Source: Osedax frankpressi (taxonomy: Eukaryota; Annelida; Polychaeta; Sabellida; Siboglinidae). Taken from it: a stretch of 64,000 nucleotides of DNA. A program made the translations under genes and the position numbers. The stretch lies in assembly GCA_964035775.1 (NCBI GenBank), contig OZ038317.1, positions 13,500,218-13,564,217 on the forward strand. The letters are read 5' to 3'. How positions within the stretch are numbered: the first letter of the stretch is position 1; each line of letters opens with the position of its first letter. This document shows, in pieces, positions 12,097 to 26,400 of the stretch. The notes under the pieces are model-generated. The model did not search any database. It worked only from the letters and a program-made list of their open reading frames with translations, and was not told the origin of the DNA.

Positions 12097-14056
12097 TATA
12101 TAGCTAGTCTTAACTATACACTAAATAGTCTTAATATAAATTGATCATCATAAATATTAATAAGGAACCGATTTACTATGAAATCTACCATCACAATTTC
12201 ACTCTGTAATTTTTTGCATTCCTTTTATTATAAAAATAGTATTAGGGATAAGACAATATTTCTTGGTGTATTACATAACATCATTACAAAATATTCTGGT
12301 TGGCTATGGGAAATTAATAACATACATACTTATTATTAGGGTATATAGTATATACTATATACATTGTATGAATAATAATAAATGGTGTATATAGTGGCAT
12401 TTAATATATATAATAATAGTATACATATATAATAACAATAGACATTCTATAGTAGATTCGTATATAATGGAATCTTGGTTTAATAAAATAATACACATAT
12501 GTAATATTCCTGTCATAATATTATTATGTATGGTTTACATCCATATTTGATAAATGTGTATATATGTAAATATTCATTGTAATAAACTAATATAATTTAC
12601 TATGCCAAATTATAAAATGAACACAAAATAATAATCAAAATATTATTATCTAAATATATTTTATTAGTGTAGGCTTGGTAGGAATTATACTAGTTGCTTA
12701 TTATGTTTGAATAATTATAGTATGACTAGTAAAATACACTTATATTTAACTCTGATAAATATTATGTGGTAACAAATTGAAACGTGATATTTACAAGGTG
12801 ATATACCAGAATCAATTTGGGTGATATTTACAATCAAATATGTAACTTGATGTAAATAAATTCATTAGAAAAATAATAATTATATAATTGTTTAATATAC
12901 TAAATATAATAAACTTAACTAACTTTAATTAAATAAATGTGATACTGTAAATATGATATTGAATATGTAAAATAATTTACATTTTTTTATAATTTTAAAT
13001 AATTCATCCTTTGTAATATATATTTTGAAATATAAAGTCTTACCGGTGTAAAATGGAATGCAATCTTGGCATAATCATTCTACGTATTATAGAATATAAA
13101 ATATAAAAGTATATTTTATATAATATGCAATATATACAATAATTAACTATAATTTTTTAAATTTAGAAATAATATCACGTGATTTACATTGATAATTGAA
13201 ACTATTACCTTTGAAAAATATAGACATAAATATTAATATTTTCAATTTTATTGATTGGTGTGATTTTTTCACTTCCGTTATATATCATACGATTGGGAGA
13301 GTAAAATAGCATAAATATAGTATTTATATTTTAGGCATTTTATATTCCATATTCAAATAAATACTATTACAAGACTATAACTATATTTAGTATAAAAAAA
13401 AACAATTTTAGAACCTGGTTTTTTAAAGTATTATTCTAATTCATATAATTATCACTGTGTAGTCTCAATAAACTCAACCTACTGGAGAATACTTTAAATA
13501 TACAGGAGACTTTTGTATGCACACCACTCACTTCATGAGAGTCAAATTGAATATTACAATCTTAAAACAAAAGTAACAATATGAACAACAGTAAACAACA
13601 AATATTTTTAAATAAATATTTTCATTATTACAATACTTTTAAATATTATTTTTCATATAACAATTTATAAAATCTCGTAAATATTTTTCATTAATGATTT
13701 ATGAATATTCGATTTCTAAATATTTAAATAATAGTGTTATGTAATAAACCCATAATCAAATGTAATAGTATATATAGTTACATTTATCATAGTATATAAC
13801 AATATAATTTTTGAAATATTATAATCTATTTATTTAATTAAACTAATATAATAGTGAATTAAAACTTTAAATATTAATATCTCCTGTTAAAAACAGTTAA
13901 TATCAATATATCTTTATGAATATTATAGAACAACTAATTGAAATAATTTATTAAAAGAATAGTGGATTTCATTTCATGGAAATTGAGGTTTTATACAAAT
14001 TATAACTGCAATCTAAAAAATGCATCAAAATGCATTAAATAGAAAGTTGAGTTGCA
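11634..14056. other. Intergenic AT-rich DNA, PITRM1 to SSR3
   Basis: Holds the presumed PITRM1 promoter next to 11634 and the SSR3 3' flank. A minus-strand AATAAA sits at 13947-13952, about 105 nt after the SSR3 stop. An alternating TATATGCATATA tract occupies about 12035-12110. No coding matches seen. Confidence 0.6.
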
Positions 14057-16324
14057 CTAGTACTTGGTACTAGTGGAGAACAGGGCTACTAGACCACTAG
14101 CAGTCAACATGGAGCCGGAGAAGTTCACATAGGGAGAGAACGAGCGCAAAAGGTAGAAACTAGTAGCAATAACAAATAATAAGAACAAGGCGTTGTTGTA
14201 GAAAATGGAGAAGGTGATGGCTTCGAACTCAGCCACTTCATTCTTTTTCCATGAGATCCTGTAGAAGATGGAATCAATGCATTATACAAAGAAAATTAAG
14301 TTAGGTTAAACTATGATATTAAATTAATTTACAATTCAATTTTAAATTAAATAAGTTAAATATTGATTGTTATATTAATATTATATTATACTAATAACCT
14401 TTGTTCTTTCTCGGTACGTCCAATTTTCTTATCGTCTCCTAGTTTTCTAATTACCTCCCTGGTCACAGCATTGCCCCTTTTTAATGCAATCCTGACAAAT
14501 GTGTTTAAATAAAAATATCATTTATATTATTTATTCATTATTTTATCATTTAAAATATAAATATTTTACAAATTTCTAAGATATCATAATATGCTAATAG
14601 GATACAACATACTTGTGCTTGAGTAGATATTTCACATTCTTATAAGCAAAAGAGAGCAAGTAGGTTACCAAAACACAGACGAGTACAAAAATGATTGCGT
14701 TGGTCTTTAAATCCATTTTCTGAATTCTTACAAATAACCCTATGAATTTAATTAGAAAATTAATATAATTAATACAATTATTCAATTATTATAAATATTA
14801 TATATTTTTTACATTAATTACTATATATATTACTATATGGTATTGCAATTTTAGAATATAAATATATTTAAACAGATAAATTCAAATGAGTGAAAACTAT
14901 ATAATAATCTAAATAATAAATTATAAAATTAATGATTTAAAATTTATTAGAAACGTTTAAAAATTAAATAATTTGTTCAATCGAAATATTTGTGATCATT
15001 TATGTGTCGGTACAAATTTTATTAGAAATAGCTTTGAAATAGAATTGCATGATATCAATACACAGATATTAGATCCAATAAAAATAATTAAATAGTATTA
15101 CAACCAAATAAGTGTTTTTTAGTTTTTTAATAATACACAATTAATTATTTTTATATATATGTAAATATTATTTGTAGGTTTGTTGACTCGATTATATGAA
15201 ATACGTGAAAATATGACGAGAATGAAATCTAAATCTGTATAATATCAGAAAATATACAACAAGATATAACTTTAAATTATGACATTAAACTAAATATAAC
15301 ATTATAAATATATAATAATTTTATATAAATAAAATTTACTAATAATATAAAATATCAAATTGAATACAATATGTATACTGAATTAGTTTTTATAGAAAAC
15401 CCCGATTAAATATATTCGAATTAGAAAATTTATAAGTAATATATAAGAATAATTAATTACATATCAATAAAGAGGTGAAATATATAATTAAAAAAAATTC
15501 ATTAGATACTAATTAATTAGTTACATAGATTCTCTAAAATCACACGTAAATATCAGTGTATTATAGGCACGGTTAATTGACCAAGTTGTCACCTAAATCA
15601 TTTATCATTTATAATCATATATTTGTATTAAACCATCCAAAACATATTAAATAATACACATTATTCACAGCAAATATCACAGAATATAATGTCTTGCTTT
15701 ATATGCTTACATATGAATCTCTATATTTACAAAGTATATATTATTGTATATACGAAATACTATAGTCAAATATGTGAACTGGATAACTTCTAAAAAGTAT
15801 AATTTGAGTATATAACTATTCATATATTCAAATATACAAATAATATTCACAATAGAAAAATATAATAAAAAATAATTTAATATCAATAAAAATAACAAAT
15901 ATATAATTAAAAAACAAAACTATTTTATAATTTTCATAAATATAGCAATTCATATTGAAATCAAACATATAAATTAGAAATTATATTTAGTGATTTTAGG
16001 CATGGCTACTTTTATACAATTTCCAAATTAAGACAATTTATTATAAGTTTATTCATTTTATAATATTATTATATACATGTTTAAACTGAACAAATAAGTT
16101 ACTTATATTTTATTACATGTTTTGAAATGAAATTATAAATACAAATTGGGCATACAAAAGTAAACACATTTTATATTTATTTGTGTTTACTAACATAGTG
16201 GAACGGCGGAGCAAATAGCAGCACATAAGTAGAATACTATAGACGTCTTAGCATTAACATTTCTACTGAAATCTTGTAATAATAATTCTTCTTGTTCGGT
16301 CAATTGATCTTTTCCTCCAGCCAT
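14057..16324 (-). CDS. SSR3: Translocon-associated protein subunit gamma (TRAP-gamma), complete
   Basis: Subunit of the TRAP complex, which sits next to Sec61 in the ER membrane and helps insert and fold nascent secretory proteins. Exons: 16195-16324, 14613-14739, 14399-14491, 14057-14258, together 183 codons plus stop, close to the 185 aa of the human protein. Conserved blocks run throughout: [15 protein letters not shown] near residues 12-26, [14 protein letters not shown] in the second exon, [10 protein letters not shown] in the third, [20 protein letters not shown] and [14 protein letters not shown] in the last. The second exon's acceptor is fixed by reading T|GG for Trp in the PLWLFVR stretch. 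Hydrophobic segments fit the family's four membrane spans. Start Met is the first in frame and matches the family length. Transcribed away from the GPCR gene, towards PITRM1. Confidence 0.96.
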
Positions 16325-19300
16325 TTCGATGAAATAAATGTAATAACTCTAAATAGTATTCGTGGAGGTTTATTTGAACCCTAGCGAATTAAACGTGTAT
16401 TTTTATCCTAACGACTAAAGTTTGTATTTATTAATAACCATTAATAACAAGATATTTAAATTAATCAAAGATTTTTAAAATGATTTTATTAGTATGTATA
16501 ATCGGATATAATCAAAGATTTCCAATTTTCTAAGTAAATGTAAACAATGCATATTAAATTAAATTATAAACATTATATTATATATATTTCGATAGATATA
16601 AATATTATTGATAATTGATTTAAAATTAATTATATATATATATATATTATAATTGATATAACTATTCTATATAATGTAGTGTATTGTATTATGTAAATAT
16701 TTGGTACTCACGATAGAAGTTCAGATAGTTCCATCGTTAAATTATTCATTAATATTTATAAATTATTATAGGTGAGAAATGAAATACTTCGAGTTATGTA
16801 TTGTTATTAATTATATAAAATTATTGTTTACAAGTTATACAAAATTGATGTTTATTTAATAATAATTAAAAGTTACAATACAATAAATAATATATTATTG
16901 TAATAAATAACGTTATTATTATAACACTTATAAATTAATTTCTAATATTATACATATCAAGAAATATATATACAACATATTGACTGATAACTATAAATTT
17001 CTACATTTTAAAAATTTGCATTGTATGAATTGGATTGGGGAATAAATTGTACCCATTAATCCTAATTAATATTGAGTTACTATGGTTACTTTGTATTAAC
17101 TTAATAGTAGTTCTGGTGTATTATATGCATTCATTCACTTCTATATTTGATCGATTAGTTTATATTGTATAGTATAATAGTTATAGGATGGATAACAATA
17201 TATTAATAATATTTTAATGGTTTAATAATATTTGCTGAAGTATAGATGAAAACTGCGTGCATGAAGGTATTTCAATTTTGACAGTACATTTGATTAATAT
17301 TAAAGTTGCTCTGCATAAGTGAAGAACATTGCGAGTATGGTTGTAATCATTATATTGTTGATATTATATTAAATTGAGATTAATTTTAAAAGGGTGTAGT
17401 TGAATTATTATTAATAATTTAACAAAACAATTAAATTGTTATACTTGTTTAGAATCTCTATTAAATAATAATGATGATTTTATTGATCTACTCAAGAGGA
17501 AGAAAATGGAGGGGTGTATAAGGTTATCTAAAGAAATTTTAGTTACATTACTAAATATGAAAAGAAAATACAATAAAGTTTAAATTTATAGACTACCTAT
17601 TCTATAGGTCAAGTACGATAAAAATGTCCATGTTTTATAATATATAATATATGCATATTTAATGAATTAATTGAATATTAATAACAATGACCATTCGATA
17701 ATTGAGAAATCTGGAAAATAAGGATTCACCATATATATCAAGATTAAATAATCTAAATATAATGTATGCAATCTTGGATATAATAAAGAATATGAACGAT
17801 GACGTAATATTTAATAAGGAATACATTTAAAAAATATATTCATCATAGAAACAATAATCATTATATAATTTAAACCCATTATGGATTTTAAACTCATTAT
17901 GGATTTAAACTATGACATTTTATATTTCATTTAATAATAATTATATAATGTGCATTACATTAAGTTATATATAATAACTATTATATATAATTATTTAACT
18001 TTAAAAATATTAAAGCAATTTAAAGAAATTACATTAGTATTTTATAAAAGTATTAAATAACCAGTTGGTTATTTTTGTTTTAATTGTTATGATTTAAATC
18101 ATATTAATTCATAATATAACTAATATTTGTTATATAAAATTTTATTTTTATATATATGCTCATTTTGAAGATGAATAACCAACCCATTATTTGACATTTG
18201 TATTGGTTAACCCATTATAATGTTTGTAATATTTAGAGCGTACCAAAGATATTATTTGGACTTTATTATGATTAAGACATGTTTAGGTAGTTTCTACGAA
18301 ATATCAAGATTAGTTATTTTTATTAGTGTAGTTAAACTATTTTTAAATTATGTAACCGCATAATTTCATTATGATACTTGTTTATCAACTACGCTATTCA
18401 TTCATATTATAGATAATCAAAATATCTTCTATACCTAGTGCCAACCCTTATAATAAAGTACTTTTCAGTATATTTGATCGTGTCATATGGGTAGATAATA
18501 TATACTATATATACCACAAGAATATACAATTATTTTTGTTATTAAAATATTGTATAAAGAATGTTATGGTTGTTGTTAAATAATTATTATATAATTGAAA
18601 CATATTTGAATCAACTAAATTTTTTAACCCAACCGTATATTTTTGAATATGTGATTTTTGTAAAATACACTACATATAATACTATCAAAGTCACGTCAAA
18701 TATACTGCTAAATTAGACCATATTTGGCCTCGTTTTGAATAAGGGAGTTGAAAAAGATTATATAATTAATATATATTTGTAAATTAATGATTTTTTTTAT
18801 TATTATATATATATTATGTATATATATTATGTATATATATTATATATATATTATATTTATTATTATATATATATATAGATTTGAGCCCTATAAATATTAA
18901 TTAATACAACTATCCTATATACCAATAACACGTACAACTTGATACTATGTTAACTATAGCGATTATAAACTAGTCTTATATTCGTCTTAAATATGCAATT
19001 ACGTAATATATAATATTAATATATGTTTCCCTATAAAAAGTACATATAATATTAATTTACATTTGATATACTTTTGGACAATTTCAATCTTCTAATAAAC
19101 AACAACTTAATAAACCGAGAATCTATTCAATAATTCAGATGATATTTAATTACAAATAGCCGCATCATATACTGGAATACACTACCAAACAAAGACTTAT
19201 TAATTACAATTACGCAGCATCGAAGGCTTTTTATCTATTTAACTATTAATTCTGTATAACTGTTGCTCGAATCACAAACGACACCGCAGTATTAATTATA

Positions 19301-20970
19301 TTATTATCATTATTAATATTATGTAAATATGAATGGTTACTAAATATATTTAAAATATATCTAGCAGTGATCAGATGAAAATAGACCCATTGTATTCTGC
19401 ATGCCTCGGGATTAAACAACTCGAGGGTCTGCAAATCTATTACACGAGAGTGTATGTGTGTTCAAATATGTACGATTCATTCTTAAAATGCGCGGGGTAT
19501 TTTCTGTTACATATAAGAATCATTTGTTATTCTTATTACCAGCTTTATCTCAATCGTATTTAATATAAAGAAGGAACTGGTGGATATAATATGTAGTATT
19601 CTTATAGTATCTGAAACAAATATGTTTGTTGAAATGTTATGAAGTATTTGTATCAGTGAATGTATCTACCGAGCCTGTATATTACAATGAATATCATAAT
19701 TATATTTAAATTTATACCTAGATGATACGCTTTATAATGCATATATATCCTTTAGACTATGCTTTTAAGAATGGTTAAGAATGGCTATATGTTTATTTCC
19801 AGATTATACAAACCAACTACCTAATTTTAAATAAATACAAATAAAATAACAAAGGCTATATCATTGTATACACATACTTAATTCTACTTACCACAAATAT
19901 TATCTTGATTAATCTATTATTACCATTAGGAAAAAAGTAATTAGAATGTTTATTAGATAGTGAGATAAAAAAGTAATAATATTATTAACTATAAATAAAA
20001 CACAAATATATTTATTCGTCATCACTTGAATTACAAAAATAATAAATAGGTCTATTTGTAAAACTCGAAACTAGAAATTATTGAATAATCATACATACAA
20101 AAATTTAGATATATTTAAATTGTTTGTTAATTTGAATTAATGAAAATTACAATACTCTTTTTAAGTATTTAGAAACGATTATTTTGTAAATAAATTTACT
20201 ATTAAGTTCAGTTTTTTTTAATTGATATTTAGCTAATCGAAAATTGTAATTAAAATAGTTGATATGTGTTGCTGATTTACAATATTAATATATTTAACTT
20301 TATTAATAATACTATAAATTGTTTAGTTATTAAATATAAAATATTTATTAATTCTTAAAATAATGACATTATATCACGATATTTGGTGAACTATATTTTT
20401 CAATATCTATGATATGAAATGAATAACACTGATATCATTGGGATGTTACTTTAAACAATGATAGTAAATACATTATATTTTATATCGATAGTAATTAACT
20501 CATATGTATTTGTCATCCGTAACATAAGATATTTGTTTTTAATATTTATAAATACAGGGTTAGGTTTAGATATTTGTTTATCACATATATGGAATGTTCC
20601 TTTAATATATATATATATATATATATTATAGTATAATTAAGTTTACCAAGAAAATCTATTGTATTAGTTAAATTAGATGTAATATTATAGATATGGAAGA
20701 GGTTCCATAAATAAAGCTATTATTCAAAATCTTTGGTAATATTGAAATATATTTATTTGCCATATGTAATTATATATATATTATGCATATATAAATTTGT
20801 TATTACTTTATATTATTATTAATATATAGTTTTGTCTATATTAATATAAAGTAAAGAATCATATAAAAAATATATTTCTATTTTAAATATTCAATAAATA
20901 TAGACACTGAATTATCTAAAGAATATTAATTTTTAAGAATATAATTATGATATATCTTAGAGTAAGACTA
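16325..20970. other. Long AT-rich intergenic region
   Basis: About 4.6 kb of very AT-rich DNA with the SSR3 promoter at its left end and the U5 gene at its right. TA-rich tracts lie at about 16630-16650, 18790-18880 and 20610-20630. A small GC-richer patch at 19380-19500 could hold an exon on the minus strand but I found no family match. Confidence 0.5.
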
Positions 20971-20975
20971 AAAAT

Positions 20976-21095
20976 CATTAGTCTGGTTTCTCTTCAGCCA
21001 CGTATAAATCTTTCGCCTTTTACTAAAGATTTCCGTGGAGAGGAACATTATAATGACATTTATTTAATTTTTCTAATCCTACTTCGGTAGGAAAA
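20976..21095 (+). ncRNA. RNU5: U5 spliceosomal snRNA
   Basis: Core RNA of the U5 snRNP, which holds the ends of the two exons during both splicing steps. The sequence has the 5' strand CTGGTTTCTCTTCAG, the invariant loop 1 GCCTTTTAC (about 21015-21023) flanked by AAATCTTTC and TAAAGATTTC, and the closing strand CCGTGGAGAGGAACA. A consensus Sm site AATTTTTC lies at 21066-21073. It is followed by a terminal stem CCTAC/GTAGG with a TTCG tetraloop at 21078-21091. The 5' end is estimated by aligning to human U5 (within about 3 nt). This has full structure and Sm site, so it looks functional. Confidence 0.95.
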
Positions 21096-21109
21096 ATTTC
21101 CAATGATTT

Positions 21110-23487
21110 ATTTTACTTTTATAATTTTAATTGCATATTCCTTGTTATATTGCTAATTCTACTTAGATAGGAATATATAGGAACTTTGCTTTTTATATAT
21201 TGTTTTATATAAAATTTAGTTAGTTATTATTATTTTATTATATTATTTATTTATTATACAATTAGTTTTGTAATCAGAAAATTATCATAGTTTATGAGAA
21301 TATAGATAGTTTATGAAATAAGGTTATAGAGATATAATGGGTTTTATTCGTTAAATATGATACAATTTAAAATAAATACGAATCATAGTATATAGTATAT
21401 ATGAATATAAAGAGAATTGAAATATTGATTGTATAAGTTGTAGATAAGTTTACGGACCTCATTAACTGTTTAGTTCAAACACCTATGTCTCATAAACCAT
21501 ACGAGTATAAAATGTTCTATTCATAAGTTAATTCGTTAGATTAGATTGAATTAAAGCATATTCAGATACTCTTAATATGTACTCTTAAATGTAACATGAA
21601 CTATCCCCAGAAATAAATACTAATAAGGATCACATATATTATAATTTCTTGTATTCAAGCTATGGCGTCCTACATTGGAGTTCATACTCCTTAGACTGTT
21701 TCATCTAACCTATTATTAGTGTATATATCTTAATTTAATTTATCTGTATATATTTTTTTATATAAGTTATAGTATAGAATATATACAACAATATTTCATT
21801 TTGTAATGTTACTGTAGTTTCAATTGTTTTTAAATACGATATAGTTATTATTGAATATGTTTATTTTACCATACTTATAAACACATGACTAAATGAAGAA
21901 ATAAATAATTATTTTATACTAAAGCAATTTGATGATGATTTAATGATATTTTTTGCCTCAAACTTGCGTCATTTGTAAATAATTTAGATGATATTTATGA
22001 TATTAAACTATTGTAATTTAAATGATATTTATGATACTAAAGTGTTATAATTTAGATGATATTTATTTGCCTCTATAATCTCTAGAATTTTTTTATTAGT
22101 TAGATGTAATTTATTATGTAAAATGAAGATATTTTGATACGAATTATATTGCTAAACTAAGCATTTCTGGTAATATTTTTTTGATAAAAAAATTATATTA
22201 ATTTGCATATTACATTCTTGTTGTTGTGTCTCAATGTTACCATAATGAGTATTATAATATTTATTATATTCTTATTTTATATGGTGATTAATTAATAGTT
22301 ATTCTTGTAATATGTATACTATAATTGATAATAATGTGATGTTAAAATATCATATTTAATATAAAATAAATTAATTAAATTAAAATACTTTATTTATAAA
22401 ATATGATTAACATGATTTATCAAGATTCATTTATTAATTTCAATTTTTTATCACCTTATTATTATTAATATATATAATATATATATTATTTAATGAAGCC
22501 AGTTTGCCAATCTATATATAGTAGTGTCATATTTTAAAAAGAATATCAATAATATGATAATAAAGGAAAATAATATTATTTACAAATCTATGATTGGTGA
22601 CTGGTCCTTTGGCATATATCATAATAATTAATGTTTATGAGGTAATACCCAAGATAATCTTGGGTAATATATTGAGTAATAACCATGGTTAATCTTGCAA
22701 GAATAATCTCGGGTAATCTTGGGTAATATGTTAACTATTATACTTTACATAATATAATATTACTATTGTTATCCACCGTATAAGTATTTAACATGGAAAC
22801 ACCTTATTTTAATAATATTTCATTAATATTATAATACTTTATAATGTTTAGCTGTATTTATTTACAACATTAGTTTTAATTGTTCATTTATTATTCATTT
22901 TCATTTATTGTACTACATCTATGATTATTTTGTTTTGTGCCTATATCTTCCATATTAACTTGACTATTATGAACTATAGATGATCTTAAAATGTCATTCG
23001 ATATTTGATAAGACAATATGATTAGTGTTTGATTTAGTTATTCGATAATGAATATAAATTATAACGATAATAAAAAACGCAGTTTTACTTTAAAAATAGA
23101 TTTATGTATAAAAGCCAGCTATTAATAATAACTTATTATCAATATAATTATAACTAACACACCATAATGTGATTTCATTAATCATTAACGAGATTTATAA
23201 AGAAGCTATAATATTATTATTCATATATGAACATAGCGTATATGCTTACTAGTTCTAGACGATGTTGATCATGTTCAATATATTTATAATGGTTTCATAA
23301 GGCAGGATATATAATATTGGTTATGTGTACAGAACGTTAAACAACTTGAACAATATACGCATTTAATCCATAACCGTGTACTACAACGCGTAAGAAGGCA
23401 TCGTTCGTCCGTACCTGTAACGGACGGCATCCGTCGGACGACTGTGGAATCGTGAACCAGGTGAACCGACGACGAATAGCTCAGAGA
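21110..23487. other. Intergenic AT-rich DNA between U5 and the GPCR 3' end
   Basis: Mostly unique AT-rich sequence. A weak echo of the U5 tail, CTAATTCTACTTAGATAGGA, is at about 21153-21172. An inverted repeat CCCAAGATAATCTTGGG is at about 22648-22665. A CpG-rich stretch at 23380-23480, probably GPCR 3' UTR, contains a hairpin with arms CGTCCGT and ACGGACG. No coding matches. Confidence 0.5.
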
Positions 23488-26400
23488 TCATACTCCATCC
23501 ACAGCACTCACCGCACTCACCGCACTCACCGCACTCACCGCACTCACCGCACACTCCGCACTCACGATCTCTACTACTCCGGTGCGAGCGGTCTTCGAAA
23601 ATGAATTTGACATTTCTCCTTGTTTCGTTGAGATGTTGGAATTTTTACGACGCCCGCAACTAGTCATCTCGCCAACGGTGTTGACCATGGCTCGTCGGAA
23701 TGCTGGCATCAAGGCCGCATACACGAACGGGTTCACGCTGGAGTTCAGCATGCAGAGGTAGACGCCTAACTTCTGTAATGAGATGCCGACATGGTAATCG
23801 ACTACTCCCTGCAAATGGAGAGTGTAAACATGATATATATATATATATATATTGATATCTATATTATATAAATATATATTTTAATTATTATTTAAATAAT
23901 ATTCTCCTCATCGTCTGAATTCGTTATTACGAATAAAACATCAATGAAATATAAGACATGTTTTATCTATACATACTTGTAAGTCAAGAGCGTAGCCCCA
24001 AAGGTCTAGTGCAATAGTCAATATGAAACAAATCGTCAACGTGATGGCGGTGATCGTAGTTCTTCTCTGAGCCGATAGGTGTCTACGAGCGTTTAGACCA
24101 CCCACTAATGAGCTCTTAGAGCGTCGCAACGTATAGATCTGCGCGAAGTGTAAACAAGTAAATTATCCGGGTTGCTAGATATGATTAGAATAATTCTAAG
24201 AGTAAACCTAAGTCCGTATCACGACTCATTAACGATAGAAGATAAAAATATAGAGTGACGCACGTAACTATCCACTAGACATCTGAGGTGGTGAAGCTAC
24301 GAGACTAAACAATAAAGACAATAGGTTGTATTCAGAGTATGTTATTTTTTGCAACCCTGGCAATGTTTAATAGATAGTGATTAGCAATATACCAGTAAAT
24401 AGTTTGATAGGTAAACAGATAGATAGACAGTTATTAATATTCACGGCTTATGAGCGATCTTCACGAATTAATATATTATATGTTATATTTGAAATAGATT
24501 ACGGTTCATTGTTGTTATGATTTGATAACTATGATGAAATACTTTTGTTATTATGTTGGCGTTATGATAAAAAATGTATATATATATTTGACAGAATTAT
24601 AATGAAAGCAATGTAAAATATAAAACAATATCTCTATATTACGCAAAAAACATGAAATATTATAATGACTACATACCTCATCTATCTATCTGTACGAGAC
24701 TTTGCTAGTAATAGGTAATTAGATATGACTTTGTTTTTTTTCTGCGTAACCTTCGTTCGATCATATGGTTAATGCGAGACGTTTTCTGAACGTCTCATTT
24801 AATGAATGTAAAATACTTGCGTAATAAGATTTATTATTTTCATCCGACAACGTCGAATCATTACAGTTACACTATGATGAGGTTTATACCTTGAATAATT
24901 CACGAAGTCATTTTACAACGATATAAAATGTACTAGAAAGATAAGTAATTAATGAGTCTTTATTATAAAAAGTATATTATACTGTATCACTACCATAAAT
25001 CAATACATATCTCATTGTTGGATTGATTTATATAATATTGCATAATAGTATAGGATACCCATAATGTCCATCAATCTAAAATTATTCGTGTTAACTATAT
25101 TTGTTTTAAGCCTTGCACTGGATACTGTACCGTGTATTCACTGTACAATGTACACTGTACACTGTACACTGTATACTGTACACTGTACATTGTACAGTGT
25201 ACACTGTACAGTGTACAGTAGGGTGGATCACTTTATTTCCGAATTAACTGGCTCACTCAGCATATAAACTATAAGGCATATAAAAATTAATCATATAATT
25301 AAAAAAAAAATCTTTGCAATATATAGTAACGCCAGAAGTCTGAATTTATCGACTTATTAAAAATTATAAAGATTTTGAATACAAATTTCCCATTAAAAAT
25401 AAATAAATACTTGTTTATCATATTATTTCCGCCATTTTATGATTCTTTGTTTATACCCTGTATAGGGTTTATACTATATATTTAACAAAAAATATTTTTC
25501 ACAATGAAATTATGCAATAAATCTCCATTTTATACTTTATTTGCACTAATAATGATGAGTAATCGGCAGCTTCCAATTTATATATATTTCCATTAAATAT
25601 TGTCAATAAAATTATCTTTATAGATTAAGTTATTTCAAAGCTACAAATACAATTTTTAATTTTGCAACTTTAAATAATTTTACCTACAATATCCTGTAAT
25701 ATATTAAATGTCAATTATTATTGTAAAAAGTGTAATATATATTTATGTATACATCTTAAATAATAATTACTCATTAACTACTGATTTAGTATTATTTCTA
25801 GGTTAAATATTAATTATTAATATTTAAAATTTTTTTATAATTCTAGAATTTCCAGGAATAATTTTTAATATTCTAATATTAATAAATTATCAATACTACA
25901 ACTATAAGATGTTCAAATTAACTTATATTTACTATTAACTATATTAAATGATAGCTAATATTATACAGTTATAACTATTAAATAATAAATAATATTTCGT
26001 AAAAATTTACATTGTGGTATTACATATCTGCATATAATTTAAAAGTTTTACTTTTTATATCTCAACGTTTTATATAGCATTACATATAGTTTATTGTATC
26101 GCATAGTAAGTATATATTTAAAAAAAAATTATTTCATGAAAAACATTTAGAAATCCAAATAAAATTTAAATTTGTAATATTTTTTATCATATACTTCATA
26201 GGGAACAAATATAACTAATGTAATATTGCTTATAAATTTTACAATATTTTAAGAATAAAAAATTTCAAAATTATGCAAAAAATTATTAAAATTATAATTT
26301 TCTGGAATTTCCTAGTAACAATTATTTTAAAAACATTTTAAATATGTTTTTATTTAATAATATATCATATAAAGCTTTTAGCCATTTTTCATTATTACCA

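Noticed and set aside
19246-19434. Possible minus-strand exon (ELFNPEACRIQW...)
   Set aside because: Local GC rise and a possible acceptor, but no family match and no partner exons; too weak to annotate.
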